From Mycobacterium interjectum (GTDB lineage Bacteria > Actinomycetota > Actinomycetes > Mycobacteriales > Mycobacteriaceae), in assembly GCA_002102225.1 (NCBI GenBank), contig LQPB01000043.1, forward strand, positions 58,199 through 122,198: DNA of 64,000 nucleotides, read 5' to 3'. The notes beneath the pieces are model-generated. The model ran no database searches, was not told the DNA's origin, and was given only the letters and a program-made list of their open reading frames with translations. A program made the position numbers and the translations under genes. This document shows positions 8,893-17,447 of this stretch, piece by piece; within the stretch, counting starts at the first letter, position 1, and each line of letters begins with the position of its first letter.

Positions 8893-9761
8893 GCGCCGGG
8901 GACGTATTTTCCGGCGGGGTCGCCGTCATCACCGGAGCCGGTTCCGGCCTCGGCGCCGGCCTGGCGCGGCACGCCGGCGTGCTGGGCATGACGGTGGTGC
9001 TGGCCGACGTCGACGGAGCGGCGACCGCATCGGTTGCCGACGAACTGCGCGCCGCGGGTGGATCGGCGGTCGACGTCGTCTGCGACGTGCGCGATCCCGA
9101 CGCCGTGCACGAGCTGGCCGGGCGGGTCGACCGGGACGTCGGTCCGGTGCGCCTGCTGGTCAACAACGCCGGCGTCGAACAGTTCGGCTATCTGTGGGAC
9201 ACACCGGTGGCCAACTGGCAGCGCATCATCGACATCAACGTCAGCGGCGTCTTTTACGGCGTGCGGGCTTTCCTGCCGAAGATGATGTCCACCGAAGAAC
9301 CCGCGTGGGTGTGGAACGTCGCGTCGGTCGGCGCGGTGGTGGCAATTCCGTTACAGGCCCCCTACATCGTCAGCAAGCATGCCGTGCTGGCATTGACGGA
9401 GTGCCTGTACCTGGAGGTCGAATCCACCGGGCACGGGCGTCACATTCACGTACAGGCCGTCCTTCCCGGGCCGGTGGCATCCAACATCTTCGAGTCGGCC
9501 GGCGGAATCGACGCCGACGGCTCGGGTGACGTGGCCGCGGCCGAGGCGCAACGCTCGGCCATGCTCGACGTCAAGGCCGCCGCCATGGACCCAAGGGAAG
9601 CCGCCGCGGCGTTGTTCCGCCAGGCCGCCGACGGACGCTTCTACCTGCACACACACCCGGACGCGGTGGGCGCCGCGATGGCCGAGCGGGCCGATGCCCT
9701 TGCCGCACAACGCGCTCCCACGCTGCGCACCGAGAGCCGTTTCAACACTGCAAAGCCGTGA
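8889..9761 (+). CDS. Short-chain dehydrogenase/reductase
   Basis: A 290-residue SDR with TGAGSGLG (cofactor), an NNAG motif, an active-site Ser in NVASVG and YIVSK (YxxxK). Residues about 190-225 form a substrate-loop region richer in acidic residues than usual. GTG 8889 overlaps the SnoaL-like stop by 4 nt. A single base separates its stop from the next ATG. It likely acts on a hydroxylated or keto intermediate; the substrate cannot be read from sequence. Confidence 0.87.
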   Translation: MSAGDVFSGGVAVITGAGSGLGAGLARHAGVLGMTVVLADVDGAATASVADELRAAGGSAVDVVCDVRDPDAVHELAGRVDRDVGPVRLLVNNAGVEQFGYLWDTPVANWQRIIDINVSGVFYGVRAFLPKMMSTEEPAWVWNVASVGAVVAIPLQAPYIVSKHAVLALTECLYLEVESTGHGRHIHVQAVLPGPVASNIFESAGGIDADGSGDVAAAEAQRSAMLDVKAAAMDPREAAAALFRQAADGRFYLHTHPDAVGAAMAERADALAAQRAPTLRTESRFNTAKP

Positions 9762-9762
9762 G

Positions 9763-10707
9763 ATGCTAACGCCCGCACTGGATCCCGACGCCGCGGCGCG
9801 CGTCGCGTCATTTGGCCCCGTCGCGCCGATGCGGCAACGGGGGCTGGCCGCGGTGCGCGCCGGGCTGGAATCGGCCCCGCTGCCCGACGCGATGCCCGCG
9901 ATGGCGGTCGTGACCGAAGCCGCCATTCCCGGTCCCGCGGGCGATGTCCGGGCCCGGATCTATCGCCCCACCGCCGATACCGGCGGTCCCGTGCTGGTCT
10001 ACCTGCACGGTGGCGGACTCGTCATGGGCTCCAACCATTCGTTCGAACCTCTGGCGCGCGAGCTGGCCGCGGCGTCGGTGGCAACGGTTGTGGCCGTCGA
10101 CTACCGCTTGGCCCCGGAATTCCGACCGCCGGCGCAGTTCGACGACGCCTATGCCGCGACAGCATGGGTCTCACGAAACGCCACCGAACTAGGCGTCGAC
10201 GGCCAGCGGCTCGCCGTGGTCGGCGACAGCGCCGGCGGGTCGCTCGCGGCCGCGGTCGCGCTCGCCGCCCGGGACCGCAACGGACCGGCGATCTGCGCGC
10301 AGGTGCTGCTGTATCCGGGTCTGGATCGCGACATGTCCGCCCCTTCCATTGCCGCGCTGGCGGATGCGCCGCTGCTGGCGCGGGACGACATCGACTACAT
10401 GCACGCGCTCGTCGACGGCGACGCGGGTCCGCCCACCGATCCCTATCTGGTCCCGGCCTATGCGTCCGAGCTGTCCGGGCTACCGCCCGCGATCGTGGTG
10501 ACCGGCGGCTGCGATCCCATCCGGGACTGGGGCGAGCGGTACGCGGACCGGTTACGCGATGCCGGCGTGCAGACGATCACCGCCCGCTATCCGGGGATGT
10601 ACCACGGTTTCTTGATGCGCGCCGATGCGACCGCGCGCGGCCGGCTGGCGATCGCCGAAGTGGGCGCGTTGCTGCGAGCCAAGTTCACCAACCCCCTTCG
10701 CTATTGA
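9763..10707 (+). CDS. Alpha/beta hydrolase, HSL-type esterase
   Basis: 314 residues with HSL-family motifs: LHGGG oxyanion hole, GDSAGG nucleophile elbow, the acid in GGCDPIRD and the catalytic His in MYHGF. It is paralogous to the esterase at 1513-2442 and shares the family block DYRLAPE. The ATG starts one base after the preceding stop. Two esterases beside a Baeyer-Villiger oxygenase fit hydrolysis of two esters or lactones in the same route (inferred). Confidence 0.88.
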   Translation: MLTPALDPDAAARVASFGPVAPMRQRGLAAVRAGLESAPLPDAMPAMAVVTEAAIPGPAGDVRARIYRPTADTGGPVLVYLHGGGLVMGSNHSFEPLARELAAASVATVVAVDYRLAPEFRPPAQFDDAYAATAWVSRNATELGVDGQRLAVVGDSAGGSLAAAVALAARDRNGPAICAQVLLYPGLDRDMSAPSIAALADAPLLARDDIDYMHALVDGDAGPPTDPYLVPAYASELSGLPPAIVVTGGCDPIRDWGERYADRLRDAGVQTITARYPGMYHGFLMRADATARGRLAIAEVGALLRAKFTNPLRY

Positions 10708-10792
10708 CGTCCCGATGACCGGACAGCGATCACCCGCATCGCGCCGACACTGCGCACAATCGTTCGATCCAGAACTGCAAAGGAGACAGCTG

Positions 10793-11869
10793 ATGCTCAC
10801 CGACGAGCGGCGCATGGCGCTTTCCGACGTGTTGCGGCCGGCCGCACCGCCCCGGGAGATCGAGAACGTCTATACAGACGACCAACGCGAGCGGCTGCTC
10901 GATGTCGTTCGCACCGAGGGTCCGTGGAAGCTGATCATCGCCCAGCACTTTGCGTCGGCCGACGAATTGATCGCCACCATGAGTGGCGCCTTCCCCGACG
11001 GCTTCACGCCGTCGCTGGACCTATTTCTCACCCCGACCTTCCGCGGCTATCTGGCCAACTACGGCGCCGTGCTCTACCCGCAACTGCACGACTGCTTCTA
11101 CAACGAGCGGTTCGTTGAGTTGGCGAAGAACTACTGGAATGCCGAGTACGCCAAACCGCAGATGATGCTGTTCAACATCAACGGGCCGTGCGCCAACCGC
11201 GATCCGGGGCACCTCGATTCACCCAGCTTCCGCGGTGTGCGGTACGAGAACGCGCCAACGTGGCTGTGCAGCGTCATGGGCAAGTCAGGCCTGTTCGGCG
11301 ATTACCTGATCAAGATGGCTCAAGTCATCACCTGGTTCTCTCTGGACACCGCCAGCGGGTTTACCTACTGGCCCGACGGGCCGCTGCGGCCACCCCAGCG
11401 CGTGCTGCCGCCGATCTACAACCGCGGCGTCGTGGTGCAGAACGAGATGATGGTGCACCGCGGTGAGGCGAATGGACCACTGGACCGGCAGATTCCGGCC
11501 GGTCTGGCCTTCGACACGGTGTTCGCCGGGGACCCGACCGACCGCGACCAGTGGCTGCTGAAGAACGGCGACGACGTGATCGCGCGCCACCACACCGACG
11601 AACTGAGGTTCCTGGTGCACTGGTCTGCCGAGGTGTTCGCGGACTATGACGAGCTGAAGAAGAACATGGAGGGCTCCGACGACATGACCGTCGAAAAGGC
11701 GATCGACATCATGGTCGACGATCTCGAGGACAAGGGCATCAAGCTCGACATCCCCGGCGAACCGCTGCACAATCCGGCGTTCATCAGCGCCCTGAACGCC
11801 GCCTACGACCTCGGGGGTCCGGCGGCCTACCCCGAGGAAGCCCCGCTGAGCGCCTTCCAGCCGGCATGA
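10793..11869 (+). CDS. Unknown protein with a possible Fe(II)/2-oxoglutarate oxygenase facial triad
   Basis: 358 residues, cytosolic in appearance, and not assigned to a family by me. A His-x-Asp pair (H140, D142 in GHLDSPSFRG) is followed at 222 by His in MVHRGEANG and, exactly ten residues later, by Arg (R232). HxD...H with Arg ten residues on is the usual iron and 2-oxoglutarate ligand layout of a double-stranded beta-helix oxygenase, so a hydroxylase is a reasonable inference. AAGGAG just upstream of ATG 10793 sets the start. Its stop overlaps the next SDR by 4 nt (ATGA). Confidence 0.7.
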   Translation: MLTDERRMALSDVLRPAAPPREIENVYTDDQRERLLDVVRTEGPWKLIIAQHFASADELIATMSGAFPDGFTPSLDLFLTPTFRGYLANYGAVLYPQLHDCFYNERFVELAKNYWNAEYAKPQMMLFNINGPCANRDPGHLDSPSFRGVRYENAPTWLCSVMGKSGLFGDYLIKMAQVITWFSLDTASGFTYWPDGPLRPPQRVLPPIYNRGVVVQNEMMVHRGEANGPLDRQIPAGLAFDTVFAGDPTDRDQWLLKNGDDVIARHHTDELRFLVHWSAEVFADYDELKKNMEGSDDMTVEKAIDIMVDDLEDKGIKLDIPGEPLHNPAFISALNAAYDLGGPAAYPEEAPLSAFQPA

Positions 11870-12669
11870 GCGAAAAGGCTTTGCTGATGGATCGTTTCGC
11901 GGACAGGCGTGCCATCGTGACCGGAGCGGGCTCCGGAATCGGACAGGCCACCGTCGCCCGATTGCTCGACGAGGGCGGCACCGTCGTCGCCTACGACATC
12001 TCGGCCGATGGGCTGGCTCGCACGGCGGCCGCCGCCGACGGTGCCGGCACCGGCAAGCGCCTCACCACCGGCGTCCTCGACATCTCCGACGAGGACGCCG
12101 TCACCGCCGCCGTGGGTGCGGCCGTCGCCGAACTCGGCGGCCTCGAAGTGCTGGTCAACGCGGCCGCGGTCCAGCGCTGCGCCAACACGCACGAGCACAC
12201 GCTGGCCGACTGGAACGCCACGCTGGCGGTCAACCTGACGGGCACCTTTCTGATGACGCGCCAAGCGCTTCCGGCGCTCCTGGACTCCGGCCGTGGGGTG
12301 GTGATCAACTTCACCTCCACCGCCGCGTCATTCGCCCACCCCTACATGGCGGCCTATGCGGCCAGCAAGGGCGGGGTCCTGTCGTTCACGCATTCCCTTG
12401 CGCTGGAGTACTCCAAGCAAGGGCTGCGAGCCGTCAACATTCAGCCGGGTGGGGTGGCCACGGCGCTGGCGCTGAGCACCCTGGAGAAGATGCCGGACGG
12501 ATACGACCTGGGATTGTGGGCCAAGCAGACCCCGCTGCTGCACGGCAGGGAGAGCGAAATCCTGGGCGACCCAAGTTCGGTTGCCTCGGTCATCGCGATG
12601 GTCGCCTCGGACGACGGCGCATTCATCACCGGCACCGAAATTCGGATCGACGGTGGTGCGCACGCCTGA
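11866..12669 (+). CDS. Short-chain dehydrogenase/reductase
   Basis: A 267-residue classical SDR: TGAGSGIG, a variant NAAA in place of NNAG, active-site Ser in NFTSTAAS, YAASK (YxxxK), and the C-terminal FITGTEIRIDGG typical of FabG-like members. It overlaps the preceding gene by 4 nt and is the last gene of the 8413-12669 operon; a stem-loop follows at once. NAAA in place of NNAG is a known natural variation and need not abolish activity. Confidence 0.87.
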   Translation: MSEKALLMDRFADRRAIVTGAGSGIGQATVARLLDEGGTVVAYDISADGLARTAAAADGAGTGKRLTTGVLDISDEDAVTAAVGAAVAELGGLEVLVNAAAVQRCANTHEHTLADWNATLAVNLTGTFLMTRQALPALLDSGRGVVINFTSTAASFAHPYMAAYAASKGGVLSFTHSLALEYSKQGLRAVNIQPGGVATALALSTLEKMPDGYDLGLWAKQTPLLHGRESEILGDPSSVASVIAMVASDDGAFITGTEIRIDGGAHA

Positions 12670-12692
12670 ACTTCGCTGTCATGTCGCGAAGT
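12670..12692 (+). terminator. Stem-loop directly after the SDR operon
   Basis: ACTTCGC (12670-12676) and GCGAAGT (12686-12692) form a perfect 7-bp stem around a 9-nt loop, starting at the base after the SDR stop. No T-run follows, so it would be a non-canonical mycobacterial terminator or an mRNA 3'-end structure. The remaining 237 bp to 12929, between convergent genes, hold nothing I can assign. Confidence 0.4.
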
Positions 12693-12929
12693 CACCAAGT
12701 CGTGCGGGCCGCGCTCCGGGTGGAAGTAGGAGGGTTTTGATGGTCCCGGAGTTTGCCGCGCAGCGAGCAATCGGCCGGGGGCTGGTTGTTTGACCGGGCC
12801 AGGGTGGGTTGGCCGGTTTCCGTGCTCGCCGTCGGCGCCGGCGACGCCCAGCCGCCACGGATCCTCGGGTTGCGAACCGTCGACCTCGACACGAAGCCGG
12901 TATCGGAGTTTTGCGAGGCTTGCGGCCGA

Positions 12930-13223
12930 TTACGTTGCTGCTCGCGCCATTTCGTCGACAATGGCCAAGTCGCCGTGCCTCACCGCATCGAGAATTGACT
13001 CGCTCAGCGCCGCGCACGCAAGGAATACTCCCCCGCCCTGACCTGACATCTTCTGCGCCTCGGCGCGCTCGGGGCACCGGGCCGTGGCGTCGGCGTTCCA
13101 TTGCACGCTGGTCTGATTCCAGCTGCTCTTGCGGGCCAGCACTTGCGCACCGCAGGTCCGGCACGCCACCGCCGCCATCGGCATCTCGTCGAGCCGGTTA
13201 TCTTGCCTCGACGACGGGGACAT
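12930..13223 (-). CDS. Small Cys-rich (zinc-ribbon-like) protein coupled to the Rieske gene
   Basis: 97 residues. The N-terminal half has CRTCG followed by a spaced CPE and a later CAA, which could bind a metal or FeS centre. The rest predicts helices (SESILDAVRHGDLAIVDE). The ATG (13223-13221) overlaps the Rieske oxygenase stop by one base (TGATG), an arrangement for translational re-initiation, so the two proteins are probably made together. It may be an accessory or electron-transfer partner; that is inference. It is separate from any reductase I can see. Confidence 0.68.
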   Translation of the reverse strand: MSPSSRQDNRLDEMPMAAVACRTCGAQVLARKSSWNQTSVQWNADATARCPERAEAQKMSGQGGGVFLACAALSESILDAVRHGDLAIVDEMARAAT

Positions 13224-14362
13224 CACACCGAGCCTGTCATGGCTTCCCGGGCGGCCATGTTGACCTCTACCTCCTTCATCCACGCCTCGAAAGGCCGGGT
13301 CGTGTCCAACTCGAACTCGAAGCGGTCCACCATGTCTGGTTGCACGTCGGCGGCGTCCACGTAGAACTGCTGGTACCACCGCCGAAGTTGGTACACCGGT
13401 CCGTCCTCCTCGACCAGCAGCGGGTTGTCGATGCGCGCCTTGTGCCGCCAGATCTGCACGTCTTGTTCGAAACCCAATTTGACGAAGTCACCGAGGCTGA
13501 TGGCGGTCTGCATGGCGAGGTCGTGGAGCAGCGCGTCCGATTTCTTGACGATGATGCCGTATTGGAGCACAAAGGAATTCGCGTCGATCGGGTAGTGGCA
13601 ATTGATCAGCACGGTTTGGTGGTCGGCGTCGTCGTAGTGATACGTCAGGTCGTCGATCATGAATGACGGACCCCAATAGGACGCGATCGATGTGGTCCCC
13701 AGCATTTTGGGGCCCTCGCCACCGACGTCGGGGCGACCCGCGCTGTTCATGTACTGCGTCGCCACGTGGCCTTCGAAGATGTTCTTGAAGTGCGTGGGCA
13801 GCGACCCGTGAATGTAGAAGAAGTGCGCCATGTCCACAACGTTGTCGATGATTTCGCGGCAGTTGCTGTGAACGACGGTGGTGTACCAGTGCCAGTCCGT
13901 CCACGCATCGCTGGTGGCGCCCTCGATGCGCGGGATCATGACCTCCGGCGGAGGTGGCTTGCCCTCGGGGTCGTTCCACACGAACAACATGCCGTCCTGC
14001 TGCAGTGTGGTCCAGGCGTGCGTTCTGGCCAGCTTGGGCGTGCGCCGGCTGTACGGCACCTGCTTGCAGCGCCCGTCGCCCCCCCAGCGCCAATCGTGGA
14101 ACGGGCACGCGATCTCGTCGCCCTTGACCTCGCCCTGCGAGAGGTCACCGCCCATGTGTCGGCAGTAGCCGTCGAGCACGTTGAGGTTTCCGTCCCCGCT
14201 GCGAAAGATGACCAGCTTCCGCCCGAACGCGTTGATCGCGTGCGGCTTGCCGTCCGCGAAATCCCGAATCAGGCCCAGACAGTGCCAGCCGCGCGCGAAT
14301 CTGGTCGGTGCGGCCTCGGCTTCAATGGGCCGGATTTCGTCGGTATCGGACTGCGCCGTCAT
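13223..14362 (-). CDS. kshA: Rieske non-heme oxygenase, KshA family (3-ketosteroid 9-alpha-hydroxylase oxygenase-like)
   Basis: 379 residues, close to KshA length. The N-terminal Rieske domain shows CRHMGGDLSQG and CPFHDWRWGGDG (the CxH/CxxH [2Fe-2S] ligands). The catalytic domain has NVVDMAHFFYIHGSLPTHFKN, giving the D...H..H mononuclear iron ligands. NPLLVEEDGPVYQLRRWYQQFYVD is characteristic of KshA. It would hydroxylate a steroid or related ring at the expense of reduced ferredoxin; a reductase (KshB) is not in the window. Mycobacteria often have several KshA paralogues, so the substrate is open. Another in-frame ATG lies 6 nt upstream. Confidence 0.88.
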   Translation of the reverse strand: MTAQSDTDEIRPIEAEAAPTRFARGWHCLGLIRDFADGKPHAINAFGRKLVIFRSGDGNLNVLDGYCRHMGGDLSQGEVKGDEIACPFHDWRWGGDGRCKQVPYSRRTPKLARTHAWTTLQQDGMLFVWNDPEGKPPPPEVMIPRIEGATSDAWTDWHWYTTVVHSNCREIIDNVVDMAHFFYIHGSLPTHFKNIFEGHVATQYMNSAGRPDVGGEGPKMLGTTSIASYWGPSFMIDDLTYHYDDADHQTVLINCHYPIDANSFVLQYGIIVKKSDALLHDLAMQTAISLGDFVKLGFEQDVQIWRHKARIDNPLLVEEDGPVYQLRRWYQQFYVDAADVQPDMVDRFEFELDTTRPFEAWMKEVEVNMAAREAMTGSV

Positions 14363-14450
14363 ACGCATGATTGAACTTCGGCACCCGGAACGTGGGTCCG
14401 GATGTTCCCACTGATCAGGACGGCTCTTCCGCCGCCGCGCTGCCCCGGCA

Positions 14451-14456
14451 TACCGT
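14451..14456 (+). promoter_or_regulatory. Putative -10 (TACCGT) for leaderless flavoprotein gene
   Basis: TACCGT lies 7 nt before GTG 14464 in the 101-bp divergent gap between the Rieske and flavoprotein genes. It supports GTG 14464 as the start, since no ribosome site is present there. Confidence 0.45.
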
Positions 14457-14463
14457 TCTCGAC

Positions 14464-16170
14464 GTGAGCGCGCACAGCACGACGATCCCCGCCGGGCTTC
14501 CGGTGGTCGACACGACCGTGGACCTGCTGGTCGTCGGTTCGGGTACCGGCATGGCGGCGGCGCTGGCGGCTCACGAATTGGGGCTGTCGGTGCTGATCGT
14601 CGAGAAGTCGTCCTATGTCGGCGGCTCGACCGCCCGGTCCGGCGGCGCACTGTGGCTACCCGCCTCCCCGGTCCTGCGGGATGCCGGCGCCGACGACACG
14701 GCCGAGCGCGCCGCTACCTACCTGGGCTCGGTGGTGGCGGACTCCGCCTCCCGGCAACGCTCCGCTGCATTTGTGACGCATGTACCCGCTGTAGTGGAGC
14801 TGCTCCGCCGCACGACTCCGCTGCGGCTGTTCTGGGCCCGGGACTACTCCGATTACCACCCGGAGGAGCCGGGCGGTAGTGCGGCGGGCCGCACCTGCGA
14901 ATGCCACCCGTTCGACACTTCGCTGCTCGGCGAATATCGCAGCCTGCTGCGGCCCGGCGTATTGGAAGCGGGCGTCTCGATACCCACCACGGGCGCCGAC
15001 TATCGCTGGATGAACTTGGTAGCGCGGGTGCCGCGCAAGGGCATTCCCACCTTCGGTAAGCGGCTGGCGCAGGGCGTGGGTGGCCGGCTGGTTGGCCGGC
15101 GATACGCGGCGGGCGGTCAGGGACTGATGGCCGGATTGTTCGCGGGTGTGCTGCGCGCCAGGATCCCGGTGTGGACCGACACGACGCTGCTACGCCTGTT
15201 GAGTTCCGAGGGTGATCGGGTGACCGGCGCGGTCGTGGAGCACGGCGGGCGCGAGGTGACGATCACCGCCCGCCGCGGCGTCGTGCTGGCCACCGGCGGC
15301 TTCGACCACAGCATGGAGATGCGCTGGAAGTTCCAGTCCGAGTCGCTGGGCTCCGGCCTGAGCCTGGGCGCCGAATCCAACACTGGCGACGGGATCCGGG
15401 CGGGGCAAGAACTCGGCGCCGACATCGGATTGATGGATCAGGCGTGGTGGTTTCCCGCCATTGCGCCGCTACCCGGCAAGGCGCCGGCGGTGATGCTGGC
15501 GGAACGGTCGCTGCCCGGCAGCCTGATCGTGGACCAGCACGGCCGCCGGTTCGCCAACGAGGCGGCGGACTACATGTCATTCGGCCAGCGGATCCTCGAG
15601 TTGGAACGCTCGGGCAATCCCGTCGACGCGATGTGGATCGTCTTCGACCAGCAGTACCGCAACAGCTATGTCTTTGGCGCCGAACTGTTTCCACGGATGC
15701 GGATCCCTCAGCGTTGGTACGACGCGGGCGTCGCCGTGCGCGCCGACAGCCTCGGTGAACTGGGCGCGCAGATGGGAGTTCCGGTGTCGGAGTTCCTTCA
15801 GACGATGACCCGCTTCAACCAAAACTCCTCCGCCGGCAAGGATCCCGACTTCGGTCGGGGGCGCAGCGCCTACGACCGTTACTACGGCGACCCGACGATC
15901 AAACCGAACCCCAACCTGCGTCCGCTGGTGAAGGGTCCCTTCTACGCGGTGAAAATGGTGCTCAGCGATTTGGGCACCTGCGGTGGATTGAGCGCCGACG
16001 ACCGAGCGCGCGTGCTGCGCGAAGACGGCGCGGCGATCGCCGGGTTGTACGCCATCGGCAATAGTGCCGCGAACGCCTTCGGCACCACCTATCCGGGCGC
16101 GGGCGCGACGATCGCGCAGGGACTCGTGTACGGCTACATCGCGGCCCGGGACGCGGCCGCCTGCCCTTAA
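14464..16170 (+). CDS. FAD-dependent dehydrogenase, 3-ketosteroid-delta1-dehydrogenase (KstD)-like
   Basis: 568 residues from GTG 14464. N-terminal FAD motif VVGSGTGMAAALAAHELG, then YVGGSTARSGGALWLP, an FrdA/KstD signature. Mid-protein GGFDHSMEMR and the C-terminal GLYAIGNSAANAFGTTYPGAGATIAQGLVYGYIAA match the FAD-binding closing motif of KstD-type enzymes. It would desaturate a ketone ring, fitting a KshA partner on the divergent strand. The open frame extends upstream to a TTG at 14371, but the -10 placement favours GTG 14464. Its stop overlaps the convergent PadR gene by 4 nt. Confidence 0.88.
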   Translation: MSAHSTTIPAGLPVVDTTVDLLVVGSGTGMAAALAAHELGLSVLIVEKSSYVGGSTARSGGALWLPASPVLRDAGADDTAERAATYLGSVVADSASRQRSAAFVTHVPAVVELLRRTTPLRLFWARDYSDYHPEEPGGSAAGRTCECHPFDTSLLGEYRSLLRPGVLEAGVSIPTTGADYRWMNLVARVPRKGIPTFGKRLAQGVGGRLVGRRYAAGGQGLMAGLFAGVLRARIPVWTDTTLLRLLSSEGDRVTGAVVEHGGREVTITARRGVVLATGGFDHSMEMRWKFQSESLGSGLSLGAESNTGDGIRAGQELGADIGLMDQAWWFPAIAPLPGKAPAVMLAERSLPGSLIVDQHGRRFANEAADYMSFGQRILELERSGNPVDAMWIVFDQQYRNSYVFGAELFPRMRIPQRWYDAGVAVRADSLGELGAQMGVPVSEFLQTMTRFNQNSSAGKDPDFGRGRSAYDRYYGDPTIKPNPNLRPLVKGPFYAVKMVLSDLGTCGGLSADDRARVLREDGAAIAGLYAIGNSAANAFGTTYPGAGATIAQGLVYGYIAARDAAACP

Positions 16171-16844
16171 TCCGCGTCGCGCTTGGCCTGGACCTGCTTT
16201 TCGACCTCGCGCCAGTAACCAGGCTTGGGGCGCGGCTTCCCGAAGCCACCCTTCGCGGCTTTCTGCATGATCGCATCCGCCTCGTCGATTTCTTTCATGA
16301 GTTCGAGTGCGAACTCACGCTCGGCGGCGTAGTACTTCGCGGCCCAGCGCAACGCGATGACCGAATAAGCCCAGGCGGGCTCGACCTCGGCTCCGTCCGC
16401 ATCCTCGACCGCCTTGCGATGCCTAGCTTCGGCATACGCCACATACTCCTGCAGCAATTCCTTCAGCCGAGCCGGATTGCTCAGGTGGCCGAACGTAATC
16501 CGCAGTAGCACACTGTGTTTGAGCACGGGCGGATCGAACGGCGCATGGTTGGTCCACTCGGTGATGGCATCCATCCCGGCCGGGGTGATCTTGTAAAGCC
16601 GGCGGCTGCGGGTGCCCTCGTCGCGCTCGACGCGCGACGTGACCAGCCCCAAGCCCTCGAGCTTCTTCAACTCGGTATAGATCTGGCTGTACGACGGGCT
16701 CCAGTAGTACAGATCGACGCTCCAGTCGATCCACTTTTTGAGGTCGTAACCGGAGACCTCCTCTTCGTAGGACATCATGCCCAGCAGCGCCCAACTGGTG
16801 GCCGCAAGCGCCGCCTTGCTCGGGTTTTCGCCGGTCTCGTCCAC
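16167..16844 (-). CDS. PadR-family transcriptional regulator
   Basis: 225 residues. The N-terminal PadR winged helix is clear: SWALLGMMSYEEEVSGYDLKKWID, a YSQIYTELKKLEGLGLV recognition region and the wing RRLYKITPAGMDAI. The C-terminal half is a long helical Vir_act-type domain for dimerisation. It probably controls the flavoprotein/Rieske genes beside it. GTG 16844 was chosen because TACTCT stands 6 nt upstream (leaderless pattern), and longer versions add only a non-conserved N-terminus. It overlaps the convergent flavoprotein end. Confidence 0.88.
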   Translation of the reverse strand: MDETGENPSKAALAATSWALLGMMSYEEEVSGYDLKKWIDWSVDLYYWSPSYSQIYTELKKLEGLGLVTSRVERDEGTRSRRLYKITPAGMDAITEWTNHAPFDPPVLKHSVLLRITFGHLSNPARLKELLQEYVAYAEARHRKAVEDADGAEVEPAWAYSVIALRWAAKYYAAEREFALELMKEIDEADAIMQKAAKGGFGKPRPKPGYWREVEKQVQAKRDAD

Positions 16845-16850
16845 TCCGCC

Positions 16851-16856
16851 AGAGTA
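16851..16856 (-). promoter_or_regulatory. Putative -10 (TACTCT) for leaderless PadR gene
   Basis: On the minus strand TACTCT, then GGCGGA, then GTG 16844. The 6-nt spacing fits transcription starting at the G of the start codon. Confidence 0.45.
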
Positions 16857-16913
16857 ACAACGCGGCTCGCCGGATTCCGTAGCGCGGACCGCTGGCCGGG
16901 ACATCGCGCCGCG

Positions 16914-17390
16914 TCAGAACGGCTCCACGCTGTACTGCCGATCGATGAACATGCCGTGCCCGGTGACATCGTTGGTGAAGCGGGTGCCGTCGGCCGTCGG
17001 CACGATCCTCCAGCCATGGAAGTCGTAGGTCTGCCCGTTCACCAGGGTGACGTCGGGCTGATTGGGCGGGGGCAGGCCGAGATTGGCATTCCGCCAATCG
17101 AATCGGCCGGACGCGCCGATGATCGCCTGATCCTGGTGCACTACCCGTGGGTCCCCGGTCCGGCCCGGATACGGGACGGGCTCCACCGGGGCCTGCGGGA
17201 AGCCGGCGGTTTGGCAGACGACCGTGGGTTCTTGTCCGGCACCGTCCGCCGAGGAGACCTCGCAGCGCATCGGTGGCGTGGGCGTTCTGACGTTCACGTA
17301 GTCGTCCGGCGTGGGCTCGGCGCCCGCCGACGGGCAGAAAAGCATTGCCACCCCGGCCATCCCGGCCAGGACCCTCGCGGCCTTTTTCAC
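16914..17390 (-). CDS. Secreted protein of the GHGM family (member 1)
   Basis: 158 residues from GTG 17390. The N-terminus is a signal peptide (MKKAARVLAGMAGVAMLFCPSAGA, cleaved near AGA-EP). The mature part has Cys pairs (MRCEVS, VVCQT) and a C-terminal block GQTYDFHGWRIV...RFTNDVTGHGM. The same block recurs in the proteins at 23477-23899 and 24336-24986. I know no function. It is probably periplasmic or cell-wall associated. It lies downstream of the FHA-cyclase gene on the same strand, 57 bp away. Confidence 0.8.
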   Translation of the reverse strand: MKKAARVLAGMAGVAMLFCPSAGAEPTPDDYVNVRTPTPPMRCEVSSADGAGQEPTVVCQTAGFPQAPVEPVPYPGRTGDPRVVHQDQAIIGASGRFDWRNANLGLPPPNQPDVTLVNGQTYDFHGWRIVPTADGTRFTNDVTGHGMFIDRQYSVEPF

Positions 17391-17447
17391 CTCGCAATGA
17401 TGCTCCCGGCGCCTTGGAACATTCTTGGACGCGCGGGTGGCCGGTCG

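Noticed and set aside
14385..14401. CCGGA...TCCGG inverted repeat between the Rieske and flavoprotein genes as an operator
   Set aside because: Only 5-bp GC-rich arms; such repeats are frequent by chance here. It does not fit the KstR pattern.
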